Below are positions 1-12,916 of a stretch of DNA of 64,000 bases, one piece after another (the first letter of the stretch is position 1; each line of letters opens with the position of its first letter). The notes under the pieces were generated by a model. It did not search any database, was not told the DNA's origin, and worked only from the letters and a program-made list of their open reading frames with translations. The translations under genes were made by a program, and so were the position numbers. Origin of the DNA: Rutpela maculata (Eukaryota > Arthropoda > Insecta > Coleoptera > Cerambycidae); contig OW386285.2 in NCBI GenBank assembly GCA_936432065.2, positions 37,379,920-37,443,919 of the forward strand. Reading direction: 5' to 3'.

Positions 1-399
1 TTGTATATACATGCTGCGTACAAATTGAAGCCAATAGTTGAAAAAAGTGTTTAGGATAAAAAATTTTCATGTCCCGTTCATAGTATTGAGTCAGCGATTT
101 TTTTTAACGGGCCAAAGTCATATTCTTGAGCGCTCGGCTGTAGCAAGCCTGCCGACTGTAACGATCTGACGATCCCAGTCGGGGTGCATATAGTAGTTTA
201 ACTTATATCAATAGGTACAAATCCAGCTGTGATCAAAAGCATCTAGAGGATCAATATTATTGTTCAATATTTCATATATTGTACAGTAGTATTGATCATA
301 TGTTGTTAATATTAAAAAATTGTATAATAAATATTAAATAGTCTGCTTTTAATAATAAAAAGACAAGTGGTAATAGTATAGTACCTAGAGGTAAAAAAT
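1..399. other. Non-coding, unassigned
   Basis: AT-rich sequence with no convincing reading frame or recognised repeat. A short GC-richer block near 110-190 stands out but was not identified. Confidence 0.5.
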
Positions 400-1920
400 A
401 TGCAAAACTTCGAAGTAATGTCATATTGAATGGATTTCGTTCATTTTTGGCAGTATAATAGTAAATGTTTCACAGAAAAGTTTCTATATTGAGCGGGGGC
501 TTGTTAATTTATTTATATTTTTTAAGTGCCCCTTTGAGGGGGTGGCACTTAAAAAATATATATGAAGTACAATCATATTTTAAGAAGAAATTTTTCACAT
601 AAATTAATAGTTTTTAAGTTATAACGACTTCAAAATTGCGATTTTAGCTTAAAAAAAGGTATTTCTAAACGGCTTTCGTCAAGTATCTCAAAAAGTATTA
701 CTTTATCGAAAAAATGTTATAGACCAATTACAGAAAGTACAAACTGGGAATTAATTATATTTTTTATTTATTGATGTAGGATTAATAATTTCGGAGATAT
801 TTAAGTTTACATTTGGCATCCAAGTGTTCGTAAGATAACTATTTAGAGTGAAAGTTAAATATCTCAGAAACTGTGACACCTACGCCAAGGATACTAATAG
901 ATACAATAATAGGTTATTAATTAAGCTCTTAACTATTTTTTTATTTGTTTATGTAGCATAAAAAACAAAGAAGTTATGACCGAAGCAATGTCCGTCTACA
1001 CATTATTTTAATAACAACGTCGCCATTTTGTTACTGTAATTAGCCAGTAATTAGAAAAAAAAATTAATTTCAAACACGGTTTCTCATTAATATACAGCAT
1101 GACGTAGATGCTCAAATATTTTGGTTCGTATACAGCACTTGCTTTAGAAAAAATACAGTTTAAACTATAAAGGTATTTTCGATAAAACGTATTTTTTTTT
1201 CCTATTCCAAATATCTCAATCAATATTAGTTTTGTTCAAAAATGTGAGACCAAAAATAAGCTCATAAACTAATAATGAATTTCGCTTGTTTATTTATTTA
1301 CATAGATTTAATAGTTTCGGAGATATGAGTTTACAAATGGCATCCGAACGTTCATAAGACGAAAAATGCAGTTTAAATGTTAAATATCTCAGAAATTGTG
1401 ACGCATGCTAAGAAAGGAAATTAAAGACAATTAATTGCGCTTTCAAATTATTTTTGACTCGTTTTGTTACTCTAATTAGCCAATAATTTAAAAAAATTAT
1501 CTCAAATATAGTTTTTCGTTAAAATGTAGCATTACCTAAATACTCAAATTATTTTTGCTCATTTAAAGCACTTGCTTTAGAAAAAAATGCATTTTAAACT
1601 TTAAAGGTAATTTCGAAACCCTTGGATACCAAATATAAACTTTAATATTTCAGAAATTATTAATCCTACATCAATAAACAAAAAATATAATTCATTCCCA
1701 GTTTGTAGGGTGCTTTCTGAAATTGGTCTATAACATTTTTTCGATAAAGTAATACTTTTCGAGATACTTGACGAAAGCCGTTTGAAAATACATTTTTTAA
1801 GAGCTTTTATTTTAAGCTAAAATCGCAATTTTGAAGTCGTTATAACTTAAAAACTATCAATTTATGTGAAAAATTGCATGGAACATTTTCTTCTTAAAAT
1901 TTGATTCTATTTCAGCTCCA

Positions 1921-1989
<69 letters not shown>

Positions 1990-2019
1990 AAGTGCTACCC
2001 CCTGAGAGGGGGTGGCACG
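400..2019. repeat. Foldback element, copy 1
   Basis: The segment around 530-840 returns as its reverse complement at about 1610-2010. Shared landmarks are a GGGGGTGGCAC block, GTTATAACGACTTC and ACGAAAGCCGTTT. Between the arms, 850-1600 holds at least two diverged modules that share GGAGATATTTAA-like and ATTAGCCAGTAATTA-like text, so the unit looks built from tandem monomers placed palindromically. The sequence from about 400 to 515 matches 15198-15290 in the second copy. No coding capacity is visible, so this is a non-autonomous inverted-repeat element. Ends are approximate. Confidence 0.75.
1924..1986. repeat. (AT)n microsatellite
   Basis: An uninterrupted AT dinucleotide run inside the right arm of foldback copy 1. 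The equivalent position in copy 2 is much shorter, so the run expanded in this copy. Confidence 0.9.
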
Positions 2020-2674
2020 TTTTTTATGAACGATATCTAATTTTTTAGATGACAGTAAGCAACTCCACCCCAACCTAGAATGCCATATATTAATCGAGAT
2101 TCAACTAACGCTACTTCTACGCGACTAAACTGACCAACCCTGCATGCGAGGTGTATTAATTGCGTCCGAATGTCGCGTTTAGCGCTGATAAAAAAAGTCG
2201 CTGTTGCCAAACGGTACACTTTAGGAAAAAACATATTGTTTCAAAAACTTTTGTGATTATTAGGCTTTATTTCCTTCGCTGCATGTATGCAAATATTTTC
2301 AAAAATAAAAAAGTTTATCGATTGGTGAAGATTTCAATACACAAAATATGTATTTTTAGTTTATTTGATTTTTAGAGAAATGAAAGTGCGAATTGTGCTC
2401 AAACCGTTTATATTGGTAAAAGCGCTACAGTGTGTGCTTTAATTTGACACAAAACAAATTTCGGTACCTTTAATAGTTTTAAAGATATGGCGGTGGAAAC
2501 AAAAAAAAAACAATTTTCTTTAAAAATACATTTTTTTCACTTTTTATTGATTTAAAAAGTTCGAGACCACAAAAAAATGTCGTAAAATATGATTTCATAT
2601 GCCCGGTGACATACTCAAAGGAACCTAATATGTTTGACCTGGTTCTACGCCAAAAAAAAAACGACACGATAGAC
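2020..2674. other. Non-coding, unassigned
   Basis: No supportable gene. The short frames here lack recognisable domains or splice context. Confidence 0.5.
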
Positions 2675-3560
2675 TTACGAAATCGCTGCTCTATGTAGAA
2701 ACTGCCTTCCGAAATACCTATACCTTGACACTCCTATTGGTGCACAATGGCATAGGATATGAGTGATGGTTTCATCCTCCACTCCACCCATCCTACAAGT
2801 AGGATCATCTTTCAACTGCATTGTATGCAGGTGCTTGGTCAGAGGATAGTGTCCTGTTATCAGGCCTACCATCCATCTCAATCGTTCTCTATCGAGTCCA
2901 ATCAGCCACTTTACGGTGGAGTCAGTCGAAGGCCCCTTTATATGGAGCTTCGACTGTCTCATTCCGGGGGCCTCAGCCCAGTAGTTGTTAAACTGTGCCG
3001 TAGCAGTCAGTGCCGATTTTAGATATAAATTGTCCCTAGGCCCAGGTCAATTTTGCGCCCCCCCGGAATAAGAACAAGTTAAATGTCTTGTATTATAATC
3101 TCTATGCTTGCTATCAGTTTATGGGCACTAACCACTAAGATGAAAGGCAAAGGTGCCCCCCGCAGAGTAGCGTCCCTAGACCCGAGCCTATGAGGCCTAG
3201 TCAGAAAATCGACCCTGAGCACAATCTTGCAGCTCTGATTGTATCAAACTTCTTGGCAGACCGAAGGCTGGCTCGGGGCCAGGAAAAGGAGTTTTTGCTC
3301 TTTCACCAGCCAAACGGTCTGCTTCTTCGTTGCCCTCGACGCCACTGTGTCCGGGCACCCATGTAAGTTTAACTGAATTGGGCTCACACAGTTCAGTCAG
3401 AATGTTTCGACAGTTCAGAACCAGCTTAGAGGTACCTTGTTTGATCTGTTTACCGCCTCAAAGCTGCCTGACTGTCACTACACACATGCAAATGTGCTTA
3501 TTGACGAAACCTCTTTTTAGGTTTTCGCTGGCAAACAGTAAAATGGGATATATCTCAGCC
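2675..3560 (-). pseudogene. LINE ORF2 C-terminus (RNase H plus Cys/His tail), decayed
   Basis: Read on the minus strand, about 3300-3350 encodes WVPGHSGVEGNEEADRLA, the C-terminal signature of the RNase H domain of I/R1/LOA-type LINEs. At 2962-2675 follows the usual tail: a LITGHYPLTKHL motif and a CRMGGVEDETITHILCHC cluster, matching the family's C-x2-C...H...C pattern with changes. Between them, roughly 3020-3200, GC-rich text with runs of C (near 3060 and 3157) breaks the frame and looks like a separate small insertion. Only the last part of ORF2 remains, so this is a dead fragment. The exact clade is not determined. Confidence 0.75.
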
Positions 3561-4139
3561 TGAAATACACTAGGATACTTGAGTATCTATAACTTGTTAA
3601 ATATATTTTTACCGAAGATACATAGGAAAGCTTACTATTAAATACACATATTTGATTTAAAGAGGGTTATAAAGCAAGGGTGTCTTGTCAATAATCAAGA
3701 ACTGAATCGTCATAAAAATGTACGTAAACATTAGTACTTAAACCTACTTGACTTATACAAATAGGTATACATGAATAGTAGAATACTGCCTAATGAAATT
3801 GGGCGAAACCCATCAAACAGGTCCCAAGCAGCACAATTTGTTAGTTTTACCAGTTTAAAGCAACAATAATAACCTGAAATAGTTGATATAATGTAATAGG
3901 CCCCTTGCAAAAAATATACTTTGGGTATTTCTGGAGTCTTTACGTGAGCAACAAGTGACGTCGTATCGACTTAAAATATTTTAACGGTTTGATTATAAAA
4001 ACATTTAAAAGTCGATTCTGGTGGACTCATAATTATTTCAACTTTCGGATGAAGACTTGCTGCTTGCACATCTATCCACTTGAACGGCCATGGCTGGATT
4101 GATTGTTTTCACAGCGAGCGCTGGCTAGTACAGAAAATG
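3561..4139. other. Non-coding, unassigned
   Basis: No gene seen. CCCAAGCAGCACAATTTG near 3823 resembles the terminus of the TIR element at 26441, but no partner end was found. Confidence 0.4.
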
Positions 4140-4450
4140 TTGAAAATTAGTTGTTGAGCAGACTTTTTACAAAGCTTGTGATTTTCTTGGGGCTAATTTC
4201 CCTATGTCTTCAGGCGTTAATTCCACCTGTTCAGCCTAATGCGGATTAATACCTTGCATTCGCAAAGTATATGTTCCGCAGCCTCAGCTGCAATTTCACA
4301 GTATCTGCATTTATCATCTTCTGCCATGCCCATGTTCTTGTAATGATATGTCAAAGGGAAATGGCCTGTTATAGAAGGCCTAGGTCGGATATTTCGAGAA
4401 GCCTTGTATTTGACAGGTGTATAGTTCAACGTTATTGCCAAGAAAGAGAC
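4140..4450 (-). pseudogene. LINE RNase H tail fragment
   Basis: The minus-strand frame 4441-4217 encodes ITGHFPLTYHYKNMG followed by CRYCEIAAEAAEHILCEC. This is the post-RNase H tail of an I/R1-type LINE ORF2, with the C-x2-C...H-x3-C-x-C spacing. It differs from the 2675-3560 fragment and so comes from another element. No upstream RT or RNase H text adjoins it. Confidence 0.65.
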
Positions 4451-5913
4451 AAATTTTAATGAAAAATATACTGGTTGGATATTTAAAAAAAATAAAACAA
4501 CAAATAATATTTGTATAGTTGAAGTAATCTTAATAATGAGCCATTATGAGGGGCGAGCGAAACTAATAGGCGGCAGCTAGATCTCCCGTCTTTACTCCAC
4601 TTTTACATTAAGTGAGAGAGAAGATGTCGGCTATCTGACGTGGCTTGTGGGAGTATACCATTGAGTGTGTTGTTTAATCCAGGGCTGCAGTTATAGACAC
4701 CATAGTCGAGCTTATACTGTCGGGGTGAAGATATAATTCGTTAATTACTTTATATTTCTTTATTTGGTAATGTGTTTTTGAAAATAGTTTTAGTAAGTTT
4801 TGTCACCAATTCATAGCAGTGCCTTGGGGGATATTATAAGTGTAATATTATAAAAAGTAAACGAGTGAACAAAATAGTTAAATCCTGCTATGCGTTCTGC
4901 ACCCCTTGCCTCTCAACGTCGCTCACAAATTCGATTGCTTCAACTATAATGTGGTTGACAAGTATGAAAATATGATACAATTTTGGTAAAGAAATATACA
5001 AAGTGATAACTGAAAAGAGTACGATAATTAATGAATAGAAGGTGTCAAGTAGAGAGAGGAGATTTTTGCAAATAATTTTACAAATTCTTTATATTTCTCG
5101 CTTACCGAAGAGAAGTTTGTAGTCGTGACAAAATCACCATTCCAGATTACTCAGGATTTTCACATTTCAAATTATCTAGATTATGAAAATTTAGATCTTT
5201 CAAATCAGTCCTTCAATCCGTCTGTGGGTCGATCTCTTGGTTCTTTATCTAAAAAACTATTTGACTGAGAAAAATAATATTCGGCAACTAATTGAGACTT
5301 ATTGCCAAGATCTGTTATGTTTTGATCGAAAAATATAGACACTCCAAAAAAATAATTAAGGAAAAAATGTTACGGAAAATAATAATATTTGACATGTAGT
5401 TGACACAGTTGCTAAGGAAGGAACTTAATTTCGGTTTAGTCGGTTTCTAAAAGAACAAAATAATTATATGCACATGATCAGTGCATGCAACAGATTCTAT
5501 CGGCGCGTAAATCTAGAGGGGGGGGTAGTAGTTCACAATAAATTTCACAAAGCTTTATCAAATCAAGGTTGCGACATGTGCCGCTTAACACTATTGAGAG
5601 TTCAATTCATCACTATCGTTCTTTTCCGGTTAAGGTATAGACTAAACCCGCCCTCATTTGACGGAAATGTATAGTAGATATTTCTTTGTTTTCGTGAACC
5701 TTCTATACGAAACGTAATTGTGTGACCATTACGTTAACACAGGGTCGCGAATTTCTTGAAAATGTGAGTGCTGGTAGTAAGTTTAAAGGTGTGCCTCTAC
5801 AGCGTAATTTTTGGGATAATAATGATAATAATAAGAATAATATTTATTCGTAAATACATACATTTAGACTTATTTAAATAAACATTAGGTGTGGTTAAAA
5901 ATGAATTTATTAT
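4451..5913. other. Non-coding, unassigned
   Basis: No supportable gene. A 16-bp inverted match (TATAGTTGAAGTAATC near 4514 against 4933-4948) hints at a decayed MITE but is too weak to call. Confidence 0.4.
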
Positions 5914-7998
5914 AGCGGAGCGGATCTGGTTTTGAAATGAAACCAACTTTTTTAAAAATTTTTTTTTGACAATTCGGTTACACGCATTTTCTTTTATCAT
6001 GTTATAAACTTAGTTCAGCTTAATTACACGGGGTGGCGGAGGAATTCGCATTTAAAATTCACAAAAACACGTTTTTCCACGATAACTTTGTTATTATTGA
6101 CCTGACGAAAAAAAAGTAAAATTAAAAATTGAAGATCTCGCGGAAACGTATAATCTTGTATTTTTTTTCAAATCGTGAAATTTTTTTTTGAAAATACTCG
6201 TTTTTTTTGCCTTAACACTAATAGGTACACAAAAAAGTAATTCCTTAATTTTTTACGAAAAAAAGAAGTTACGGGGATGAGATTTCTTTGAGGTAGGTGA
6301 AATAGATAAGAATTGATGTTGCCGGAGGATTGGGGTGGTTGGCCAATTAAGGGAGGAGAGGGAGGTAGAGAAAGGAAAATTATTCGACCACTTTGAACTT
6401 TTTTCCCTGTCGTACGAATTTAAAAAACCAAAATGGAATTTGTTCGTTATTACGTCTAATATTTGACTGAATATTTTTTAAATTTTTTTTTCAAATAAAC
6501 AAACTTGTGGGAGGGGATAAATCTTTTGCATTTTTTTAAAATGCGTTTTTGAGTACGAAGGAAAGGGCTCGGAAGAGAATTTTTTACAGGTAAGTGAGAT
6601 TTTTTTTATCTTCAATTTAGAAAAAAAATTATCGCAATCCAAGCAATAGGCAGGGAGAGAGGGAGCATAATGCGTAACGAAGATAAAAGATGAACGTAAC
6701 TTTTTTATTTGAAACTATTTTTTCCAGAATTAGCAATTAATTGCTATTAGATTTTCACACGTTTGCAGTACCTGGCCAACAATCACTCATTTGCAATTTT
6801 CTCAAAAACTGCTAATTCTATAAAAAACAGTTTCAAATAAAAAAGTTACGTCCATCTTTTATCTTCGTTACTTCTCGATACACTTGGTATCTATTTCGAA
6901 AGATAAAAAAGTTTCCCGCATGTTACATTTAAGAATGCAAATTTTCGACATAGCCTTAGAAAAAAAATAATGCTTTCTACACTTATTAAAATTTGATCTA
7001 CATATTAACACATTATGTTAACAAATATATAGTGATAACACGATAAAAATTTGAGAGTAATCCATTGTGCCGTTTTTGAGTTAGAGCGAGTTAAGCGAAA
7101 AAATAATTGTTATATATATATCCAATACACACCTAAAACTAGAGAAATGCACCGCGAAAACTCGTAACGGTGTTAAATAATTATTTATAAGAAGTTTAAT
7201 ATTTGATGGAGGGTAGACTGATAAAATATTATCCTCCCTTCCTATTGCTTGGATTGCGAAATTTTGTTTTTAAATTAAAGATAAAAAACATCTCCCTTAC
7301 CTGTAAAAAAATTTCTCTTCTGAGCCCTTTTCTTCGTACTCAAAAACGCATTTAAAAAAAATGCAAAGGTTCTCCCCTCCCACAAGTTTGTTTATTTGAA
7401 AAAAATTTTAAAAAAACATTCAGTCAAATATTAGACGTAATAACGAACAAATTCCATTTTGGTTTTTGAAAATCGCACAACAGGGAAAAAAGTTCGAGGG
7501 GGTTGAATAATTTTCCTTTCCTTACCTCCCTCCCCTCCCCTAATTGGCCCACCATCCCAATCCTCCGGCTCCATCAATTCTTATATATTTCACCTACCTC
7601 AAAAAAATCTTATCCCCCTAACTTCTTTTTTTCGTAAAAAAAAAATAGGGAATTACTTTTTTGTGTATTAGTGTTAGGGCAAAAAACGAGTATTTTTAAA
7701 AAAAAATTCACGAAAAGTTACCGTCCGATTTGAAAAAAATTGCCAGATTATGCGCTTCCGCGAGATCTTCAATTTTTAATTTTACTTTTTTTTCGTCAGA
7801 TCAATAATAACAAAGTTATCGTGAAAAAACGTGTTTTTGCGAATTTTAAATGCGAATTCCACCACCACCCCGTGTGATTAAGCTGAACTAAGTTGATAAC
7901 GTGATAAAAGAGAACGCGTGTAACCGAATTGTCAAAAAAAAAAATGTGAAAAAAGTTGGTTTCAAAACTCCTCTTTTTCTCGCCAGATCCGCTCTAGT
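5914..7998. repeat. Foldback element with arms of about 750 bp
   Basis: The left arm from about 5914 to 6655 is repeated in reverse complement at about 7241-7998. Landmarks are AGCGGATCTGG at both outer ends, TTAGTTCAGCTTAA, AACGTGTTTTT, AAGATCTCGCG and CAATCCAAGCAATAGG at the inner ends. The spacer holds a second, smaller palindrome: text at about 6685-6745 (GTAACTTTTTTATTTGAAAC) faces its complement at about 6815-6870. The arms have diverged by many indels, so the element is old. No coding frame. Confidence 0.8.
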
Positions 7999-8070
7999 AT
8001 TAGTAAAGTATCATTCTATTCGACATAAATTTAAAATTCTCAGGTTACTTACCTACAACAGAATAGTTAT

Positions 8071-9760
8071 TTAATTTTGTATTAACCAATGCGAAACTAT
8101 TTTTTTAAAGCTTTTTAAATGTACTCTGTTTTGTAATACCTGTAGGAGAGTATTGAAAACTTTTTGTCCAACGTATTTAAAATAGCGTTGACCTAGTGTT
8201 TTCTGAGTTTTAGGTAATGTTATATGTTCGTAGTACTTATATCTTGTGTGGTAATTATGTAAAATATTGCAAGATAATAAATTATTTTTTGCCAAGTAAA
8301 TGAGCTCTGCCTTGTAGTACAAATTTCTCATATTTAATATGTTATAGCTTTTGTACACTGAATCAGAAGGGTGTCGTAAATTTAGTTTGTACATTATTTT
8401 TATAATACCTACGCTTTTGAACAACTTCCATACGTTAACAAGGACTGTACTAACGCATAGTAGATTGAACGTAAGTTCTCTGTATTGGCAATCGAGATCA
8501 TTTGTTTAAACATGTACATTAAAGATCTTAGCTTTCTTGTTAAAGTTTGAATATGGTGATCCCATATCAGTCTGCCATCTACTATAATAATTATTATACC
8601 AAAATATTTAATGTGAACATTACTTTTTATTGTCCACCAGTTGTTTCTGAACGGTAAATGTATTTTTATTTTCTCGTTTGCAGGTAGGCCATTTTTATTA
8701 TTTGCAAATGGCAAGTACTTAGTTTTATCAAGGTTTATTGTAAGTAAATTGATGTCAAACCATTTTATAATCTTTTGTAGATCTGATTCTATTGACTGCT
8801 CTACGTCTTTCCACTTCTACATAGTAAACTGTGTCATCTGCAAACTAAATGATACTTCCCGAACAATTTAAGGCAAGTAGTTGATCCAAATAAATAATAA
8901 ATAAAATTGGCCCTGAGACAATTCCTTGGGGTATTCCGAAGGTAAGTTCTCTTTGTGTGCTATGACGATTATTAATTTCAACTATTTGTTGTCATTTTTC
9001 CAGTTAACTTTTTATCAGACCGTACGCCGGACCACGAATCCCTAGGGAATGAAGTTTTAATAAGAACCTTTGATGGCTGACCGTATCAAAGGCCTTTGCG
9101 AGGACGATAATAACTCCTGCACAGTCCTTACCGTTGTCCAAACTGTTATATATTTCACTTACTAACAAAGCGATGACATCATTCGTAGATTTATTATTCC
9201 TAAATCCGAATTGTAGATTAGAAAATAAATTACGTTTTATTAAGAAATCTTCTATTCTCTTTTTAAGGGCCTTCTCAAAAATTTCAGCTACATTTGATAT
9301 TAAGCTGATTGGCCTATAATTCTCCATGTTATTTTGATCCCCCTTTTTGAAAATTGGTTTTATTTTAGCTATTTCAAAATGAGTGGGGCATGTATCTTTG
9401 TATATGACAAAATGGCTTCGCTATAGTTTTAGATATATTCAAATTCAAATTCAAAAACAACATATCCTTTAGTATTTTCTTAGTTATAATGTCAAAACCT
9501 GGCGATACGTTATTTTTTAGAGAATTAATTATTTCTTCGATTTCATTATCATCAACAGGCTTTAAAAACATGAAGTTTAAATTATTTGGAGGTAGGTCAT
9601 TGCTTTCAGCCATTATGTTACTATTATTTATAATATTATGAGCCATTTATTCACCGATAGTGGCATGATGGTTATTAAAGATATTAACAATTTTTTTACC
9701 ACCTCTTACAAGTAAACCACTCTCTTATGTTATCAGAAGTTTTTGTTTTATTTTTATTAG
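8071..9760 (-). pseudogene. Jockey/CR1-type LINE reverse transcriptase, decayed
   Basis: On the minus strand successive frames give, in order: a pre-RT segment IEEIINSLKNNVSPGFDIIT (about 9560), YRPISLISNVAEIFEKALKK and LQFGFRNNKSTND (9327-9200), AKAFDTVSHQRFLLKL (about 9080), GIPQGIVSGPILF (about 8930), FADDTVYY (about 8835), and the thumb/C-terminal region VHIKYFGIIII...LVQSLLTYGS (8714-8409) followed by 8424-8071. Frame changes and stops separate these pieces. The order and motifs are those of a non-LTR RT; the endonuclease half is missing. Likely a 5'-truncated, inactive copy distinct from the LINEs at 27929 and 60621. Confidence 0.85.
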
Positions 9761-10289
9761 TTTAATCATTTATTGTTTGCCAGAGATACATTTTTAAATA
9801 ATAAACATCCTCACTCCGTCGAACCTCGACCAGGTTATTCTAGTTCTTATTTAAATGGAAATGGAAAACTTAATAAAGCATACATGTTAACTAGACGTAT
9901 GATTACATAAGTTTATTGAGTATTGTATAATTACAACAAATGATATTACTTCAATTACGTTGCGATAAAATGATGTTTTACTATATTGTAGGTAATAATT
10001 ATGTTGTATTGCAGTAACATGTACTTCATATTGTTTACTATTAATTTGAAGAGTAGACGAGTCATCTGCCTTAAAACTTTCTCGGTATAATTGGATTTAA
10101 AACTGAGAAACTTATTCAGGTTAATCTAAAGAAATCGAAATCATCATCTAACATATTTCCATTATGTTATATCTATATATGGATTTTTTATTTAGAAAAA
10201 TTTTACAATATAAAGTAATTTCATCGTAGAAATTATGTTATTCACATTGATAAATGTTCAATTAAATTTTGTACATCAGATTTCCTCTT
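9761..10289. other. Non-coding, unassigned
   Basis: AT-rich with no gene seen. The first part may be decayed LINE sequence. Confidence 0.4.
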
Positions 10290-10520
10290 TGACGAAGATT
10301 ACACAGATTTTCTGAGATTTCCTCCATATTTCCTCGGATTTTCTTCATATATTCTCGGGTTTCCCTGAGATTTCCTCTTTGAAAAAACACTTTTTGAACA
10401 GCGGGGGGGGGGGGCGCCCAAAAAAATGATTACCTGAGATTTCCTAACAGATTTCTTCGAAGATTTCCTGAGATTTCCTCGGATATCCTACTGAGGGTAC
10501 ACCAGATTTCCTTCGCAGTT
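10290..10520. repeat. Clustered GAGATTTCCT motif repeats
   Basis: The word GATTTCCT or close variants (GAGATTTCCTC, CGGATTTTC, AGATTTCCT) recurs about ten times in 230 bp, with irregular spacing and a G homopolymer near 10402. There is no fixed period, so it is a degenerate short-motif cluster rather than a clean satellite. Function unknown. Confidence 0.6.
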
Positions 10521-12385
10521 TGCCCTTCGTTCATATATGTATATTAAATACACGATAATGTTTTATTAATAATAACGAGCAGGATGATACAAGATTGGAT
10601 TTGGATCCAATTTTTATGAGATTATTGAGGAGGAAAATGTAATTGTTGAAAATATCAATAATGACAAATTTTGACATAAGTGTGGAAAAATATGTTTTGT
10701 TGCTCCAAACAAATAAAGCATAAATTTCAAATGATCCGGTATACAGATATGTATAGCTTTTACCTCGTTGGGATGGAAAATTAGAAGAACTTGTTACGTA
10801 AAATAAAAACATAGAAGATACGTTAAATGATAACGTAAAAGTTAGATTTGTTTTAATATTATTTTTGTGTATATTTGGTATAGGATAGGAATCTAAGTCG
10901 GGTCTGGAAAATAAAACAAATTTACAAAATAATAAGAATAAAATGTTTGAAAATAAATTGAACAGCTTTTAAAAATGGTCGCTAAAAATTGAGAAGTAAA
11001 ATTTCACTATTGGCGTCGTCCACCCAGGTCCAGGTTATTACTTTCTCCTTCCACAAAACTCATTATTTTCATTTTGATATCTTCAGCGTCAAAAAATGGA
11101 TTAAGAAAGATATAAAAAAATTTTCATTCTTTTGATGTCTCAATTAGTTCAAAAGGTAAAAGCTTTAGAACGATAAATCAAACAATTAAAATCATTAAAA
11201 TCGAAAAAAATTACAAAAATACAATTTATTATTTAATTTATTGCTTATATCCTTAATTAAAGGTATTTTAGAATATTTACAAAAAGAAAATTTTAATTTT
11301 AGCTTGAAATGTGTATATCTGTTCTTCCACATTAGCTATGTTAATTTTACGGAGATATCCATAATGTATGTATAATTCACTTTAATATATGTACCAGTTG
11401 AAAATCATACTCGGTAAAATAACTTTCTTTTAGGGAAACTAATAATACCAGATCGTCTTAATTAATACGAGACATATGTTCATTTTAATGGAATCTGATT
11501 AAATAGTATCTCAAGTTTAGCTTCTTCTATAAATTACCACATACATAGGAATTTAAAAAGTAATACTTTAAAATATTCGATAAATAATAATGATATGATC
11601 AGCTTAGTCTCATGTGTTTTTATAAAATCTCTGATGAGTTTGTTCCTAATTAAAAATGATGTTAATAATAAGTATATAATAAAATATATTATTATTTATT
11701 TCATTATAATTATTATCAGTCAAAATTAGTACACATAAATGTATTAATTTCAACTGTGCTCAAAAATAATATCTTGATACCGTTTTTGAAGTATTAATTT
11801 TAGATATTGATCTCGTTAAAATTTTTGATATTCCGATTGAAATAAGGCTGGAGACAAGTTTGTACTTTCGCTATAATTTTACCAGTTCTAACAAATTCAA
11901 GTTTTAAAATTTTTGCACAAAGGGCATCAAATTGACAAAATTGTCATACCAGCCATTGCTCATCTTTAGGCAAGCCATCTAGCTCCACATTCTCTCTCTA
12001 ACCCTTCACTAACGCTAACATTCATTTCTCATTTTCTGTTCTGTCCTCTTTCAGTTTCTTTTTGTCATTGTCCTAAATTATTCTTCCTAATTATAAACTT
12101 TATTTTATCTTAGCTTCCACATTTGATAACATTTTAAACTATAAAAAAATCGAACCGAATTAAAAATTTAAAATTTTTCAACCTTTTTAGTGGCTTCACA
12201 TATTCCAAATTCCCTGCCCGGAGGATAAACAAATAATACATCATAACCTCACTTTAGTTCCTTATAATAATATACTTTTAGTCCACAGTACATAATATCA
12301 AATAATCGTTTACTTTTTGGTTTCTGCCATTTTACCAGATTTCACGCAAATCTACAAAAAATTTGCTAGCATTATCGCATCTCAA
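10521..12385. other. Non-coding, unassigned
   Basis: AT-rich, no convincing gene. The 93-codon minus-strand frame at 10531-10812 has no recognisable domain. Confidence 0.4.
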
Positions 12386-12532
12386 TTAAAAACCATCATG
12401 CAATGATATCGTCATTATTAACAGCATTGAAAACAATGACATGAGCGAGTGCATGCTGTATAATTTGCTTCTAAAAGCAAATTGTTCAACGGGCGCATTT
12501 CTCAATAAATGTCTCAGCCCATACTGTCCATA
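12386..12532 (-). pseudogene. Interrupted reading frame of unknown identity, 3' part
   Basis: Minus-strand open frame ending in TAA at 12386-12388. It encodes LRHLLRNAPVEQFAFRSKLY and a hydrophobic end LFSMLLIMTISLHDGF. It is cut at 12531-12532 by the TA target duplication of the composite element at 12533-20285. If one TA is counted once, it joins the frame at 20286-20479 without a shift, giving 112 codons with no internal stop (194 + 145 nt). I do not recognise the protein; it could be an exon of a host gene or a fragment of an older transposon. The uninterrupted join is seen directly; the identity is open. Confidence 0.6.
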
Positions 12533-12831
12533 CCCAGGTAGCAAAGGCACGTGAAAATGACGTGAAAAAATGGTCAGGAGTGACGAGAAATGACGAGTCA
12601 GATGACGTAAATGAAACGTGAAAATGTCTTCCTAATGTCTCAGATGAATGACGTCTTATGCTAGACGTTAATTTGACGTCTTTTTCAGGTTATATTTGGT
12701 AACCCCCCCCCCCCCCAACAGGTTTTTTGTAATATCAACATATAAAACTACATACTAGTTAGTAGTCCACTTGATAAAAATGAAGTAATTAATGCATAAA
12801 TAAGTATTGTATTGTCACTTAACCTTTACCA

Positions 12832-12916
12832 ATTGCGGTCGGTAGGGATCGAACCTACAATGTCTTCATTGTCCGTATTACAGTACTCTTCTACCAACTG
12901 AGCTATCTTAGTGACT
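12832..12916 (-). other. tRNA-like module (A and B boxes)
   Basis: The minus strand carries TAGCTCAGTTGG (A-box-like, 12894-12905) and GGTTCGATCC (B box, 12846-12855), with a good T arm (GTAGG/CCTAC) and an extra hairpin ACAATG-CATTGT. The acceptor ends do not pair and the anticodon arm is irregular, so it is not a functional tRNA. It sits in the left part of the TGACGT composite, as a similar module does in the 17050 element. Confidence 0.6.

Noticed and set aside
3823..3841. A second CCCAAGCAGCACAA-type transposon
   Set aside because: Only one end can be seen, so an element cannot be bounded.
4513..4948. A MITE with TATAGTTGAAGTAATC ends
   Set aside because: Only 16 bp of inverted match, no clear target duplication, and weak similarity inside.
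12832..12916. A functional tRNA gene
   Set aside because: A and B boxes and a T arm are present, but the acceptor ends do not pair and the anticodon stem is irregular.
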